DNA from: Pegea sp. RAD2-039
Lineage: Eukaryota > Chordata > Thaliacea > Salpida > Salpidae
Length of the DNA: 64,000 nt
NCBI GenBank assembly: GCA_034620365.1
Contig: JAQGEQ010000091.1
Span: forward strand, 310,001 to 374,000
Direction of reading: 5' to 3'
The notes beneath the pieces are model-generated. The model saw only the letters and a list, made by a program, of their open reading frames with translations, did no database searches and had not been told where the DNA came from. Each line of letters opens with the position of its first letter. The stretch's first letter is position 1. Positions 12,927-36,096 of the stretch are shown here, one piece after another. Made by a program: the position numbers and the translations under genes.

Positions 12927-14140
12927 ATGTTAAAATATAATCTTTTTCACAAATTTTTATCTTCTACTCAATCGATTGCTGGTCAGTCCAGAAAAGTAAG
13001 ACTTTTTTTAAATTTTGAGTCTGTTCAAGTTAAAAAACAATTTTTTAATATTTCTAGACTTGTACGGTTATTGTTGAACGGGTCTTTGAACCAAATCTCC
13101 CAAAACTTGGGAAAAATCCCAAGTTGAAACCTAGACATAAAATTTATCAGTTTAAAAGAAACCAACATGGAAATAAGGAATTAAAAGTAATTCTTACCAA
13201 AGATTCTACAAGTAAATCAAACTTTTTTTATTTCTAATCACTTTGTAATTTTTAAGTAATTATAATAATTTGAAAAATTACAAAAATATAGAATAAATAA
13301 TTTGTTTTCTTTCATGATGAAACGATTTTACATCAAAAATATCTTCACCAACCAATTCACTTAAAAACCTGGTTACTAGTAACACTAAAAACGTTAAATT
13401 CTTAATTTAAAAATTATATTTTAATTCAATAGTTAAATTTAAGGAAAATTTATAAAATAAAATCTTTATTTACTGGATCTTAAAAATTGGTTAGTTTTAT
13501 TTAATAACAAGTTTATATATTGAAATAAGATTTTCATTCTTTTTGTTGTAGCTTATGGAATTGTTGGTGAAATTGTCAATTTACCTAAATATTTTGCCCG
13601 TCAACTTTTGTATCAAAATGAAGCTATTTATGCTTCCCCAAAAAATATTGAAGAATTTGGTTTGAAACAAGTAACTTCTAATATTTGATTTTTGAAGAAT
13701 TTTTTATTAAATTTAAAGTTTTTTCCAGAATGACGATCAAACAGTGACTGGTAGACGAATGATTTATTGGTTGAAGTCACATCCAACTTTTGAAGTTTTA
13801 TTCCCTGAGAATGTAGAATGGAAGTTAGAAACTAAAACTTTTGTTCGTTCTCTACAAAGAGTTAGTTGATAGTTGAAAAGCAAATATGATTTTTTATCTG
13901 AATATATTTAAAGAGTTATGACATCATGATCTCTCCCGAAGCTGTGTCGTTACCCACTTATGAAATAAACAACAAAAACGCTTTTGACGGTCATGAGCAT
14001 CTAGTAAAACTCATAGTAAGTCTTCAAAAACTTTCAAAGATTTTTTATCATATCAAATTTTTTAGATAAATGGTTTAGAAAATGTTGAGGTCAAAGTTAA
14101 ATTTCTTCCAAAGAAAGATGCTTCGCTTACATCGTTGTAA
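12927..14140 (+). CDS. MRPL9: Mitochondrial large-ribosomal-subunit protein bL9m
   Basis: Exons: 12927-12995, 13058-13211, 13552-13670, 13729-13860, 13914-14015, 14066-14140 (216 aa). All junctions are GT-AG and in phase. Exon 2 has VIVERVFEPNLPK then KPRHKIY, matching VERWWKVPL and the HRVY segment of human MRPL9. Exon 3 has the bL9 signature YGIVGEIVNLPKYFAR, then AIYASPKN. Exons 4-6 match the C-terminal domain (VEWKLE, FVRSLQR, then MISPEAVSLP and INGLENVEV). The first 23 residues, hydrophobic and basic, suit a mitochondrial import sequence. The protein acts in translation in the organelle. Exon 2 follows a weakly pyrimidine-rich acceptor, but the homology fixes it. Confidence 0.92.
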
Positions 14141-14429
14141 TTTGATGCTGAAGTGATTATCATTATGTGGATGACAATAAAAATCTTAAGCTGCAACTTG
14201 CAAAATGTTTGTCATCAGAATATGTATTTGGCAAATGTGATATTATCGCAGTTAACCAAAAAATTATATTAATTTTTATGAAAATATCACTTATGTATGG
14301 CTAAACTAAAATGTTGATTACAAAGTTTTTATAAAATATAGTTCAACAAAAAAATGTTATCACTTAATATCCATCTGTAACCAAATAGTTATTCGACCAT
14401 TTTATCTCCTTAAAACTTATTATGTTGAC

Positions 14430-15210
14430 CACATAATGATAATTGACATTCTTGTATCAACTTGATGATAAGTTTTATAAAAATCCCTTCAAGTTATTTG
14501 TGGGTTCAGAACAACATTTATACTTGAATGACTTTATCGAGCTTCTAGTCCAGTTTTTAAATTAGAGATCAACGTCCAAATCCTCCTTAGGACTTTATTA
14601 AAAGATACTTTGATCATTAAATTTGATTGCTTAGTATCCACATAGATCTATTTGATTGACTTAGCAACCAATCTATCTCTAAGTCAGTCTTTTTCTTCTA
14701 ATGTTATCTGGCAACCAAGATCAAAGAAATCCACCCAAGATTTTTATTTCATTTTTACATTAGATGTCTTTAAAAGAAGTTTTTTGTCGTGATCTTTACT
14801 TGAGACCTCTTCAAATTTGTTATCAACTAAAATAAGATCATTGGCAAAGTTAAGATCTGAAAATCGAATCTTAATCCAAGTTATATAAACATTAAAAGAC
14901 ACAGTTTCAGAATCACCCCGTTAATGTGCCCCAGTTGAAACTTAGTTATAATTTGATTTTCTTCAAAATATTTTTCTAATTTTGATCGAGATGAAATTAG
15001 AAGATTTAGAAAGAATATTTTTAATTTCTAAAAATCAAAAGTTTAGTTTTATTCAAATTTCAATTTTATTTAAATAGATATAAGTTGAATCTGTTTTTTT
15101 ATCTATTTGATAAAATTAAGTAAAAACTTGTAACAATTGGTTTGTTGATTTGCGATTTTAATTTCATACAACAAAAATTCACCAAAGAAACACTTTTATG
15201 TGATAATTTG
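14430..15210 (-). mobile_element. Decayed LINE reverse-transcriptase fragment, copy 2
   Basis: This is the reverse complement of copy 1 from 15210 down to about 14575, and it continues to 14430 where it matches copy 3 (59640-59750). The extra part reads in the sense direction as ITxRDFYKTYHQV, resembling the thumb region of LINE polymerases. The tryptophan expected at x is a TGA. The fragment is non-functional. Confidence 0.75.
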
Positions 15211-15411
15211 TAAAAGACAAATTCTGTGAATTTTCAAGAAAAAGAAAATCGAAGAAATGAAAATGATTCGAAAATATTTCTTAAAGAAATCAATTTGATA
15301 ATTTCTGATTAACAATTCCATGAAAAGATGAATTTCTGAATATATAAGGTGACTGCATAAGACGTTTTAATGAAAGAAAAGTAAATTCCTTAAGGCAGAG
15401 AAACAAATGAT

Positions 15412-17242
15412 TTAAAATACGTGAAAGACCTCAGTTACAAGCAAAAGACATGATTGGACCTCAGATATATACCCCAACATATAATCCCCACTAATTTCAA
15501 CTCTTGGAAACTTTAAGAGCAACTCTCGGCTTTCTGGTTCTTCTTCGGATGTATTTGGAACATAAATCCAACTTTTATAAGATCGCCAGTTAACCAAAGG
15601 AGCCTGAGGACATCAGAGAATTATGAAAATGTTTAGATGAAGATTACTTACTGAATATAAGACGATATAATCATAGAATCTGCAATTATAATTTTTATGA
15701 ATTTCTAATTTAATTTCTCCAGCTTCTGATGTTGTCCAATTAGTTGGTAGAGACATCTTAACGAGAGCTTCAAATCGATTTTGAATCTTTTAAAGAAGTT
15801 TTTCATGTTGAAATCGATCACGTGACAAGTCACGTGTTTTTACTTTCATCAAATATTTCGCTTTAACTGGTTTATGATCGCTTTGTTTCAACTCAGGGAT
15901 ACTCTTATACGAATTCGGAGTTAATTTCACGAAATCTTCATCTGATTCTGGGAATGAATAAAAATATTTCATAAATTTTCCAAAAATGAAAAATTAATTT
16001 TTCATCAAACCAGAATTAGATTTAAAATCAGGATGAAGGCGACAAAGAACCCGATCTGTCCAAGATGGGACCCTCTGCTTGTCACTTGTATCATAAATAT
16101 CACTTCCAACATCAAACTGATGAAGATAAATTAAAAAAAGTTGAAAAAGAAGAATCGCGAACTTTGTAAGTCGGAGGAAAGCTGATGTGTCCTTCATCAA
16201 AATCTTTCAAAAGTTTCTCCACCTTTTGAACTTGTTTAAACTACAAAAAAGCGAAATAAATCACAGCGTCGCGATGTAGTGACGTCACCTGATCGAAATC
16301 GAGAAGTTTGGTATACTTCAATTCATTCACGTGAGCGATGACGTCATTGCGCGAAAGTTCATCGATCCGAAAGTTTAAATCTCCAAACCAAAATAAACAG
16401 CTGCAAGATATAAAATCAGCGGAGCGGAACGGCTAGTAGTGACGTCACAGCACTCACTAACTCGTGACTGAACAAAGTGGTCGTTTCACCAAATGTCATT
16501 CTCTGAACAATTGTGGAGAATTGCTGGACTCGCGCGATTTGGTTAGGTCTGTGAGGTATTAGATGAGTGTTGAGAAAACAAATACGCCTTCCATATAACC
16601 ACATGGACACCGCGAGGCCTCCTTTATTGCCCTGTAACAATCGTCACTATGAAGAAATGTTCCACAAGTTCAGAGAAATTAATTTTTAAGTTTTTCGATT
16701 TGAAATCCAACTAACCCAAACACCAGCTAACCCAGTTCTTTCTAAATCTGATTTGATGAACCGAATAAAAGAAACATGTTTGATAAGTGAAAATATTGAC
16801 AATGATAAACCCTGCATTCGAATATTTTCAACCTAAATTTATAAGAATTTAGATTTTAATTTTGAAACACTTTTAAAATTACCAAATAGAAACCCTTTTT
16901 CTGTAAGATTTCCATCCAAGTTTTTGCCCAATTATCAATACTAATAAAACTTTTTGCTGTTTCCATGACACCTGTTGGGATTTCTTGCATGCTGAGAAAT
17001 ATTTAATTGAAATAAAATAACAACTTGGTAACTTCTCACCCAATTGCATAGACATCTATATCCTTATCATCTTCAAAGAGCTTGATTAGATCTCCTTGGA
17101 TTGGAGGGTGAAAGTTTGCCACATTCCATGTAATAAATTGCAAACTATCAATTTAAAAATATTTTTATAATAAATTAAGTTTATAAAAACAAAATATAAA
17201 TAAATAAATTTCTAACTTGATATTATCTTTCCACAAAGACAT
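15412..17242 (-). CDS. Inositol polyphosphate 5-phosphatase, INPP5K/INPP5J type
   Basis: Eleven exons on the minus strand: 17242-17217, 17144-17040, 16991-16883, 16832-16716, 16631-16462, 16400-16289, 16240-16163, 16116-16011, 15947-15844, 15786-15652, 15603-15412 (417 aa). The catalytic series is complete: [57 protein letters not shown] and QSDHKPV. The enzyme removes the 5-phosphate of phosphoinositides such as PI(4,5)P2 or PIP3. The C-terminal ~110 residues (YDYIVLYS, then [12 protein letters not shown] and DYMLGYI) resemble the SKICH domain that targets INPP5K/INPP5J to membranes. The length is close to INPP5K (about 450). The intron after exon 7 is only 46 bases. Start: first ATG before TWNV; only about nine residues precede the domain. 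Confidence 0.9.
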
Positions 17243-19357
17243 TTTAAAATCAAATTTCTATCTTTTTAATAATATTTTTTTTTTTTATTAAAATTCTAAA
17301 AGCATCTGTGAAAAGATAAAAATAAATTTGAAATAAAAATAATATTTGATAATGTTATTTTAAATATTATTATACTGTAAAAAATATTTATAAAAAGTTA
17401 TAATAATAAATTAAATAATGATAAGATAAGAATTTATATTTAAAAAGATCAACAACTCCTAATAATTCATCTATAAATAAATCTTATAGTTTAATAGTTT
17501 ATCAGAAAAACGCAGATATTTAAAACTCAATTAATTTTCATTTAAAAACTGCCAACTAGTTCAATTTCAAAAATCAGTTTCTAATATTTTAGTCCAAAAC
17601 TCATAATGTATTTTCAAATCTCTTGAACAATATAAATAGAAATCAATGAAAACAAATATTTACTTATAACTAGAGCTTATAGTTGTTTACTACATTTTGT
17701 ACTTTTGCAAAAGTTATGTTTTGCAGACGACTTACAAAAAATTGATTTGCAAAATTTATACTATTTAGTAATTTTTATTATATTCCATAAAAGTTATTAA
17801 AAATATCTGATTGAATTAAACTCGACCACCAGAGTAAATAAACTAAAAAATTTATTTCAAAAGCACCAATTATAACTTCTTAGTTTTCGACTAAACTCCT
17901 TTATAATTAATATTATCATTTTCTTAGGTATCGGTCAAAACTGGTAATAAATTTAACTAAAAAACTTTCCCTAATAATCTAATTAATTAGAAACTTAAAA
18001 TATTTTCTTTATGTACATTCTATTGTTGGAAGATTATAACATTTTTGTTCTTTTGTTTTCTATAAAGTAAATTATTGGTAGTTTATTACCTTTTAGTTTT
18101 TCTTTAAAATTGTATAATAAGTTAGAAAGAAGACCTTAAAATTTTCATAAATAAAAGTAATTACACTAGATTAAATAGCATAAATTTTATTTGAATGGTC
18201 TTAGTTAAATCTGTGTGATTTTTAAAACTGTATTTGTCGAAATATGCAGAAAGAAAACTGTGAAAATAAAACTATGAACTATTTCTCGACTAATTAGATT
18301 TAAGAGTAAAACTTATACAGAGTTATTAAAGGTACTCTGAACTGACTTTTAAAGTTTCAACTGTATTCGTCATAAAGATATGATAAAAAAGTAGACTTTT
18401 AATGTATTTAACGGTTTCGATTTTTAAATAAACTTTTAACTTTTTAAGATTATCGCTTCAAAAATTCATTTCTGGATTTTATGAAAATATTTTTAGTTTT
18501 ATTCGTAAAACGAATCTCAATAATTTAATTTTTTCACTTTTAAACTTGTTCGGAAATTTTTTGCTTTTTTTAATTGTCTGAATTTTACTCTAATTATTCA
18601 AAGGATTCAACAAAATTTAGTTTGTGAACTTTTTGTGGAATTTTTAGGAGGTAAAATTGATTTTTTCACAGTATTTTTAAACTCAAGAACTGAACATTTT
18701 TATTAAAATACAAAATTTGTTAAAATAAGAAAAGCTAAAAATTGAATGTAAATAAGTATATAGTTTTCGGTAACAATAAAAAAAATTCAAAGTGTTTAAA
18801 TTTACACTTTTTTTTAAAGAAACTACAAAAATAACTCAAGTTATAAATCAACTTCTGTTAAGTTATTAGCTCGATAAAAACTTCACGCTTCACTGAACAC
18901 AGTACTCTAATCTACTTCTTATCTGTCAAGTTTTTCAATTCTCATTAAGTTGACCGTTTCTATGAGTTTCTAGCTTGCAGGAAAGTTTAGCTTAAACACT
19001 TAAATAAAATTTTATTCAAATTTTATGTTGGTGTTTAATATTATTGATAAATATAATTTTTAGTCGGAATAAAAATAATTAAAATTGAAATTCTTGTAAA
19101 AATTTGAAGAATATTTTTCTGAAAGTTTTCAATTAATTTTGTGATTCATTAAACTTGAGACAAGTAAGTGAAGAAAAAGGCGAATCTCTTATTTTCACAA
19201 GCATTCGTTCAGTGACTTGAGCCTACTTCCATAAGAAACAATTTCTTAAAAGTTTTTATAGGAATTGAAACGCATTGGTTATTTTTACAAATTTTAATTT
19301 AGTTTAGTATTTCATTTATTTGTATAAAAATTTTTTAACAGATTTAAATTTTTAAAT
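17243..19357. other. AT-rich intergenic spacer
   Basis: About 2.1 kb between divergently transcribed genes. No reading frame or repeat could be supported. Confidence 0.6.
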
Positions 19358-21154
19358 ATGAAAACTTTCATTTTGTTTTGTATTTTTTTCTATTTAAATC
19401 ATTTAATTCAAGCTGAAAGCGAAGAAGGTAAAATATTTTCTATTTTTAAATAATTACCTTTTTATTGATTTCTAATAACTTATCATATAGATAACAACTT
19501 ACCTTTACATATTTAAAACTAACCATTTATTTTTAGAAGCGTTATCGCGATTTGTAGTGAAAGATGGCTTCATTCTTTGGGCTCGAAGCAATTTTCGTCT
19601 CCGAGGGGTTTCCCCTGGATACTGTGCTCTGAAATGTCTATCACTTGGCGACCGATGTCAGTCCTTTGACTATAACGTTCGTCATCGAAGTTGTTTTGGA
19701 AGATCACAAGGATCGGATATCTTCTCGGACTCACGTCATCATCAACGAAGATATTCCTTACGTCATCAAAATGGATACCAATTGTTTGTGAAAAGTTCAT
19801 CAGGTTTGTAGTTTGCTGATTGGACGATATTTGATGTTTTGCTTTGAATGTAGATGACGGCAGAGATTTTGAAGAAGATAGAGAAATAAGGAAAGAAAAT
19901 GCGACACAAAATGTGTTAGAAGTTGAAAAGATATCAAAAAATATTAAAGTTACTGAAGCAACAAAAGAACCGAAAATAAACAAACAAACAACAATAATAA
20001 CTGAAGCAACGACAAGAAAAAGAACAAGAAGACCTCAAAAAACAACAACTGAAGCAACAACAACAACTACAAGAAGAACAAGAAGGCCAAAAATTACAAC
20101 ACAAACAGCAACAGCGATACCAACAGATAGACCAACAACAACAAAACCAACAACAACAAAGTCAACAACAACAAGTGAACCAACAACAATAAAGTCAACA
20201 GCAACTGAATCGACAACAACAAAATCAACAACAGCAAAGCCAACAACAACAAAGCCAACAACAACAAAGTCAACAACAACAAAGCCAACAACAATAAAGT
20301 CAACAACAACTGAGCCAACAACGACACAGTCAACAACAACAACAACACAGTCAACAACAACTGAGCCAACAACAACAACAAAATCAACAACAACTGAACT
20401 AACTACTAAGTTGACAACAACAACAAGAAAAACAAGAAGAACTAAAAGACCAAGAACTCTTAAACCTACAACAACAAAAGCAACAACAAAAGCAACAATT
20501 CTTTCAAACAATAACAGAGGTACTTTAGTGATTTTCAGCATTCAACCAATTACATTGAGATGAAAAACTGAAATTTGATCAAATTTTTAGGAGGAAGCTG
20601 TTTTCAACCTCTTGGAATGGAATCAGGAGAAATTTTAGATTCAGATATTGATGCTTCAACCAACTATTTGTTCAATTATGCTTCAAAGGCTCGATTAAAC
20701 AGTCAGACTTATTGGATGCCTTCAACAAATGACAATCAACAATTCTTACGAGTTATTGAATCAACAAACCTTTTGATTCACAATCGAATTTGACATTTAT
20801 TTCAGATAAATCTTCAAAAATCAACTTTGATCTCCAGGATTGGTATTCAAGGATTAGATGTCTGGTATACTAGTGGTTATGTGACATCTTATAAGATTGA
20901 GTTCCAACTTGATGAAGATTCAGAGTTTCAATTATATGAAGATTCATTTGGAATTTCTGAAGTAAATAAATTCGAATCATTTCTCAAATCATTTCTAAAA
21001 TGTTTTCTTTCAGATAAAAGGAAGCTCAAATGGATCTGATGAAGCTCTATACGAGTTTAAACCAAGTTTTGAAGCAATTTCCATAAAGATAATTCCGATT
21101 AGTTGGTACAAAAATATAGCTTTAAGGGTAGAGTTGTATACTTCTACTTGCTAA
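19358..21154 (+). CDS. Secreted PAN/apple - Thr-rich - F5/8 type C protein
   Basis: Exons: 19358-19427, 19537-19803, 19854-20519, 20591-20751, 20806-20961, 21014-21154 (486 aa). Residues 1-18 or so (MKTFILFCIFFYLNHLIQA) are a signal peptide. Exon 2 holds a PAN/apple-like unit: YCALKCLSLGDRCQSFDYN, then a further Cys (C..C......C.SFDYN........C). Exon 3 is a long threonine-rich linker of TTTKP/TTTKST repeats flanked by basic RTRRPK blocks, expected to be O-glycosylated. Exons 4-6 form a discoidin (F5/8C) domain: CFQPLGMESGEILDSDI, YWMPSTND, ISRIGIQGLDVWYTSGYVTS, and ALRVELY near the end. It is probably an extracellular matrix or adhesion protein. A polyadenylation-like AATAAA lies about 100 bases downstream. 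I recognise no specific orthologue. Confidence 0.88.
20120..20420 (+). repeat. Coding ACA-rich repeat (Thr-rich linker)
   Basis: Irregular tandem repeats of ACAACAACA with AAG/GAA/CCA codons encode TTTKPTTTKST units in the secreted protein. The opposite strand is open by chance. Confidence 0.85.
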
Positions 21155-22710
21155 TACTAATTACTACAAAAAAATTAAATTAGAATTTTCTGTGTGTTAG
21201 AAATTTGTAAATTTCTTTAAAAGAGCTTTATTTTAAAATTACTTTAAAAAATGATGAATAAAACAGTTTTCTCAAAATTTGAAGATATGTTTTGATCTCT
21301 TTCATTCATATTATTTCAATATACAAATAAAATAATAAGTTGTTTGAATGCTTAGATTTAAATCATCAAGTTTTTAGTTCAGTCCGTTCTGCATGAGTGA
21401 TTGTGTAAAACCAGTACTAAAGTTTAAAGTATAAACCAAATCACTGTCAACCCATAAAACTTCTAGAGAATAAGCGCTGATGACGTCTTTTTTACTATCC
21501 TTACTATGACGTCACTAACAAATATAAAATAACCGCTTTCAAAGTAAATATAACAAAAAGTTGTAAAACATTACTTTTAAATTTTTACAATTTCTTGTTA
21601 GCTTTATTTTTCAAAGACTTTTTTGTGGATGTCTTAGAAAGATAATCTTAGAAAATTGAAAAGTTGTGACGTCAAAATAATGATCATAAAAAGTTTCTAT
21701 AATTTTTTGAATTGTGTTTTTTATTGGCCTTTTCAAGCTTCAAATATTTGAAACTTCAAAAAGTTTTCAAGAAATTTTATTTGAAAATCACTTTTATAAA
21801 TTGAAGACAAAAAGATAAAGAAAAAAATATTTAGTGACTTGAAAACTTTAAAGGTTTTAAAAATGACAATAAAAAAAGCTTATTTGAATTCTTTAATTCA
21901 ATATTTAATTAAATTAGAAATCGTTGAACTTTAAATTAAAATATGAAAGTTTATGATTTTTATCAGATTTTTATTTAATAATATCAAAACAAGAAAGTTT
22001 GATTTTACTTTTAACTTTATAATTTGTATTTTTAAAGAAGTAGTTTTCGATAATGTGTCGATGACGTCATCAGTTAGTCAAAGTCTACAGATTTTGGATT
22101 AATTTGTTTTTTTCAATAAACTCAAACATTTTGTGAATGAAATTTATTTCCAAAATTTCAAAAATTCAAATGGTTGCTACGCATTCTTTTAATGATCTAA
22201 AAGTTTTCAGTTTTTACATTGAAGTTGGTTTTAAAATTAGATGGAAAAGCTGAATACTTTTATATGTCATCTGCAAATGATGACGTCATCATTACGAGAC
22301 TGCTGATTGCGCGAAAATCACGTGACTAATAGACTGATAGCTTAAATTGGTAATTATGAAACTTGAAAACAAATTTACAATTTTTTCATCAGAAATTTAG
22401 TTTTAATTTTTTTGTTAATTTATTTCAATAAATTTGAAATATATTTTGATTTTTACAAGTTTTCTCCGCAGCTTTCTTTATCACGTTTTACGGAATTCTA
22501 TCTTAAAAAAGAATATAAAATATTAAATCTATTTTTATATTAAAATAATCTATCTTTTTGATAAATCGAAAAAAAGATTAGAAAATTATTGAAACAGGAA
22601 ATAAATAAATATAAATAATCATAAATCTGATAAGAAGATAATTATTTTATTCAAATAATTCGATTTATTTGAGATTTAAGATTTTCTAAGATTATTTTCT
22701 ATTTTTGTTT
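21155..22710. other. Intergenic region with scattered TGACGTCA sites
   Basis: No gene found. TGACGTC(A) words occur near 21480, 21510, 21665, 22068 and 22280, and a TCACGTGAC word near 22318, which is more than in the other spacers. Confidence 0.55.
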
Positions 22711-22858
22711 GGATGGTGAGCTCCCAGAGAAGAAGATGTCCCAGGAGGAAAATAGGGATTGGATCTCGTGGAGAAGAAGGTCTTAGGGACTTAACTGAGG
22801 CTTCTGGTCGGCCTGGAACTCAAGGTGAACCAGGGAGAGATGCTAGAATGGACAGAAA
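22711..22858 (+). pseudogene. Collagen-like relic
   Basis: One frame gives GSRGEEGLR, a six-residue break (DLTEAS), then GRPGTQGEPGRDAR, i.e. seven Gly-X-Y triplets with the break. The bases are much GC-richer than the surroundings. There is no convincing exon border on either side and no other collagen segment nearby. It is most likely a stranded exon or decayed fragment of a collagen gene. Confidence 0.45.
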
Positions 22859-24678
22859 ATGTTTTAAGATCTTTTTGTTCCAGATTTATTGAATCAACAG
22901 AAAAACTTGAATTTTTTTCTCATAAAAAAATTATAAATTTTAAAAAAAGAATTTTTTCGATAAAAACGTTTTAAAAAAACAACTCAATTTTCGAGAAGAT
23001 ATTAGCTAATAAATATTAATAAATGTTAGTAATAAATATTAATAAATATTATCTAATAAATCTAAAGTTTTAGTTTTTGTTGAATTTTGAAAACTTTGAA
23101 ATTAAAACAAACTCAGATAAAAAGTTTTGTAGAAAATTCTGATTGAAATTTAAATTTTTAAGAAATTTAATTATTCATTATTTATATTATTTAAAAACAA
23201 ATAATTTACTTCAGATGTAAGGAACATTTAAAAGAATCTATTTACAATCACGCAATAAAAAGTAACAATAAAAAATTGCTGTCATGAGCAAGCATACTCT
23301 TTAGCGCCGCCTAGCGTCTCATTAATATTTCATTAAACCGATTTTCAAACGTATTGATCTCAAAGTATACTTTTCCACATTTCTAAATTTATGATAGGTT
23401 AGTTGATACAATTTGAGGTCAGGAAAGCGATTAATAATGACGTTTATTGGCTTAAATATTTCTGGCAAGTAGTAAGTATTTGGTTAAGACTATAGGATAC
23501 TCGTTTTGAAATGACAAAAAAAGTACTGATATTCTGAAGGACAAACTTCTATCTAGAATTCGTTTAATCATCAATTATGTATAGATTTATACATCGGCCA
23601 TCGTTTTGCTCTTAGCTAAGAATTGAAACATTAAAGTTAAGTGTTCTTTGAACTTTCACTTCTTCATAATAATCGATTAATATTCAAATTTTCATTTAAT
23701 GATTTTTCTTCACATTTCCTTTTTTGGTTGTAAAAAATAAAATATAAAAAAGATAAAAGTTTACATTAAGGGTCCTTTTGCACTAAAATTTTATTAAATG
23801 TTTTTACAAAGAAGATAAAAATTAAACGATTAAAAAACTTCAAGTTTCATATTAAAAAAATATCAGACTTTTTATAATTGCCAAGTCTTTGGTATCAAAT
23901 AACACAAATAATAATAAATATTTAATAATTATTATATTTTTATGTAAATATTCAATATTTTTATCCGTTTTATTTAAACCTTTTTATAACAATCTGTTTT
24001 AATTGAAATTTATTAAAAAACTTATTAAAAAGATTCTCAAAGTTTACAAGGATTGTGTTTTTAGTGATTTTTAGTGTCACCATCTTAAAACGTTTAAAGC
24101 TTTCAACAGTTTTTAATATTTCCACTTTTTTGAAGAATTTATTTTAATCTTGTTGGTTTTAACATCATGTATTAATAGAAATTTTTATTGATATCATTTC
24201 ACAGAAAACTGGTACTAATTTTTTGAATTTTAATTTTTATTAATCTTATAAAGCTAATTATTATATATTAATTAATCTTAAAACTTAATTTTTAAAATGA
24301 TTAAAAAGAAGATTTGAAAATATTGAAATAAATTGAAACCAGTAATTATTAAATATCAATCAAACTAAATTGTAATTTTTATCCATAAATTTGAAGATTA
24401 GTTTTTATGAGAAATCAACAAATTGTTTGAATTTCTCCAAAAAAATTACTAAAAGAAGTTTTCAATTTTAATCTTCACTTTACATAATAAAACGGGGCTT
24501 AAACGCCCCAAAAGCACATTGAAAAACTCCAACAAAACAAGAAAGGTGGCGAGGATTTGCACCTATTTTAGAGGTAGTTTTAATCTTTGACAAAATCTTT
24601 CTAAGGATCGATTTTTGTGTAACTTTGATCTTTATCAAAATATAATTTTCAAATTTTACTTATTTAACAATTGTTCAG
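22859..24678. other. AT-rich intergenic spacer
   Basis: No coding or RNA evidence. A small GC hairpin (GGGGC-TTAAAC-GCCCC) lies at about 24494-24509 and could not be assigned a role. Confidence 0.5.
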
Positions 24679-24790
24679 GCTTTGAAGTATCTTGATGTTA
24701 GTAGCTCTCCAGAAAAACTACTTCTGATGATTGCTGGAAATCATGAAAGAATATTTCCAATTTGTTTGAATAAAAAAAAAACTTTTTAAA
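24679..24790 (+). CDS. Orphan exon, possible Ras-association-like fragment
   Basis: After a TTGTTCAG acceptor the frame reads ALKYLDVSSSPEKLLLMIAG, then NHERIFPI and about eight more residues to a stop. The pattern ALxxxxVxxSPxKLxLxxxG resembles the core of Ras-association domains (VxDxPxKFAL). No partner exons could be fixed. A basic segment near 24955-25030 (RQRNMRSRQPAHA) is a candidate but unproven. It may be an exon remnant. Confidence 0.25.
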
Positions 24791-25527
24791 AATTATTTTT
24801 TTATTCCGAAAACTAATAAAGCAATGATAAAAAAAATTCGAAAAAATTTGAAATTTAAAAAATCAATGCGACAAATAGAAGGCGATAAAGAACCAGACAA
24901 CCAATGTGAGAAGCGAAAAAAAAAGGTTTTAAAGTGAAGATTGAAAATGTTTTTAGCGTCAACGAAACATGAGAAGTAGACAACCAGCTCATGCTACTAT
25001 CAAAAGAGAAAGACAAGTTGTTATTTTCAGTAAGTTTTGAAAAACATTAGTTATTTTTTCTTTACTTTTAATTTTTTAAACATTATTTTTTCTTTATTTA
25101 TAATAAAAACTATTTGAAATAAAGGTTTATTATAAATTAATGATTATATAACTTTTATATTGTTTTAATTTAACACTTTTAAAGCTTTAACTTCAGATGA
25201 TTTAAGTATAAAGTTTGTTTGAATGATTAGCAAGCCTACAAAGAAAGATTGGTTTGCAAAAGCCTAAAAATTTTAGTAATTTTGTTGGAAAATTTGACGA
25301 AGCCAAGCTAATTAAAGTTTACTTTTTGTGTTTTTAACTTTTGTAAAATAACTTTTTTTCAGATAATCAATTTATTTGCTTTTAGAAATCTTCTGCTTTT
25401 CTCCACATTTTTTCTTTAGATGTAAATTTTTTAATAATAAAGTTTGAATTTTTTTAACATCAAAATCATGAAACAAAATGTTCAAGAAAATCTGGATTAA
25501 ATAAGTTTCAGAAAAAGTTGGAAAAAA

Positions 25528-36096
<10,569 letters not shown>

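Noticed and set aside
20035-20541. Minus-strand Val/Leu-rich frames
   Set aside because: Shadow of the ACA-rich Thr linker on the plus strand.
24494-24509. Histone-type 3' stem-loop
   Set aside because: The GC hairpin does not match the conserved histone stem-loop sequence and no histone gene is near.
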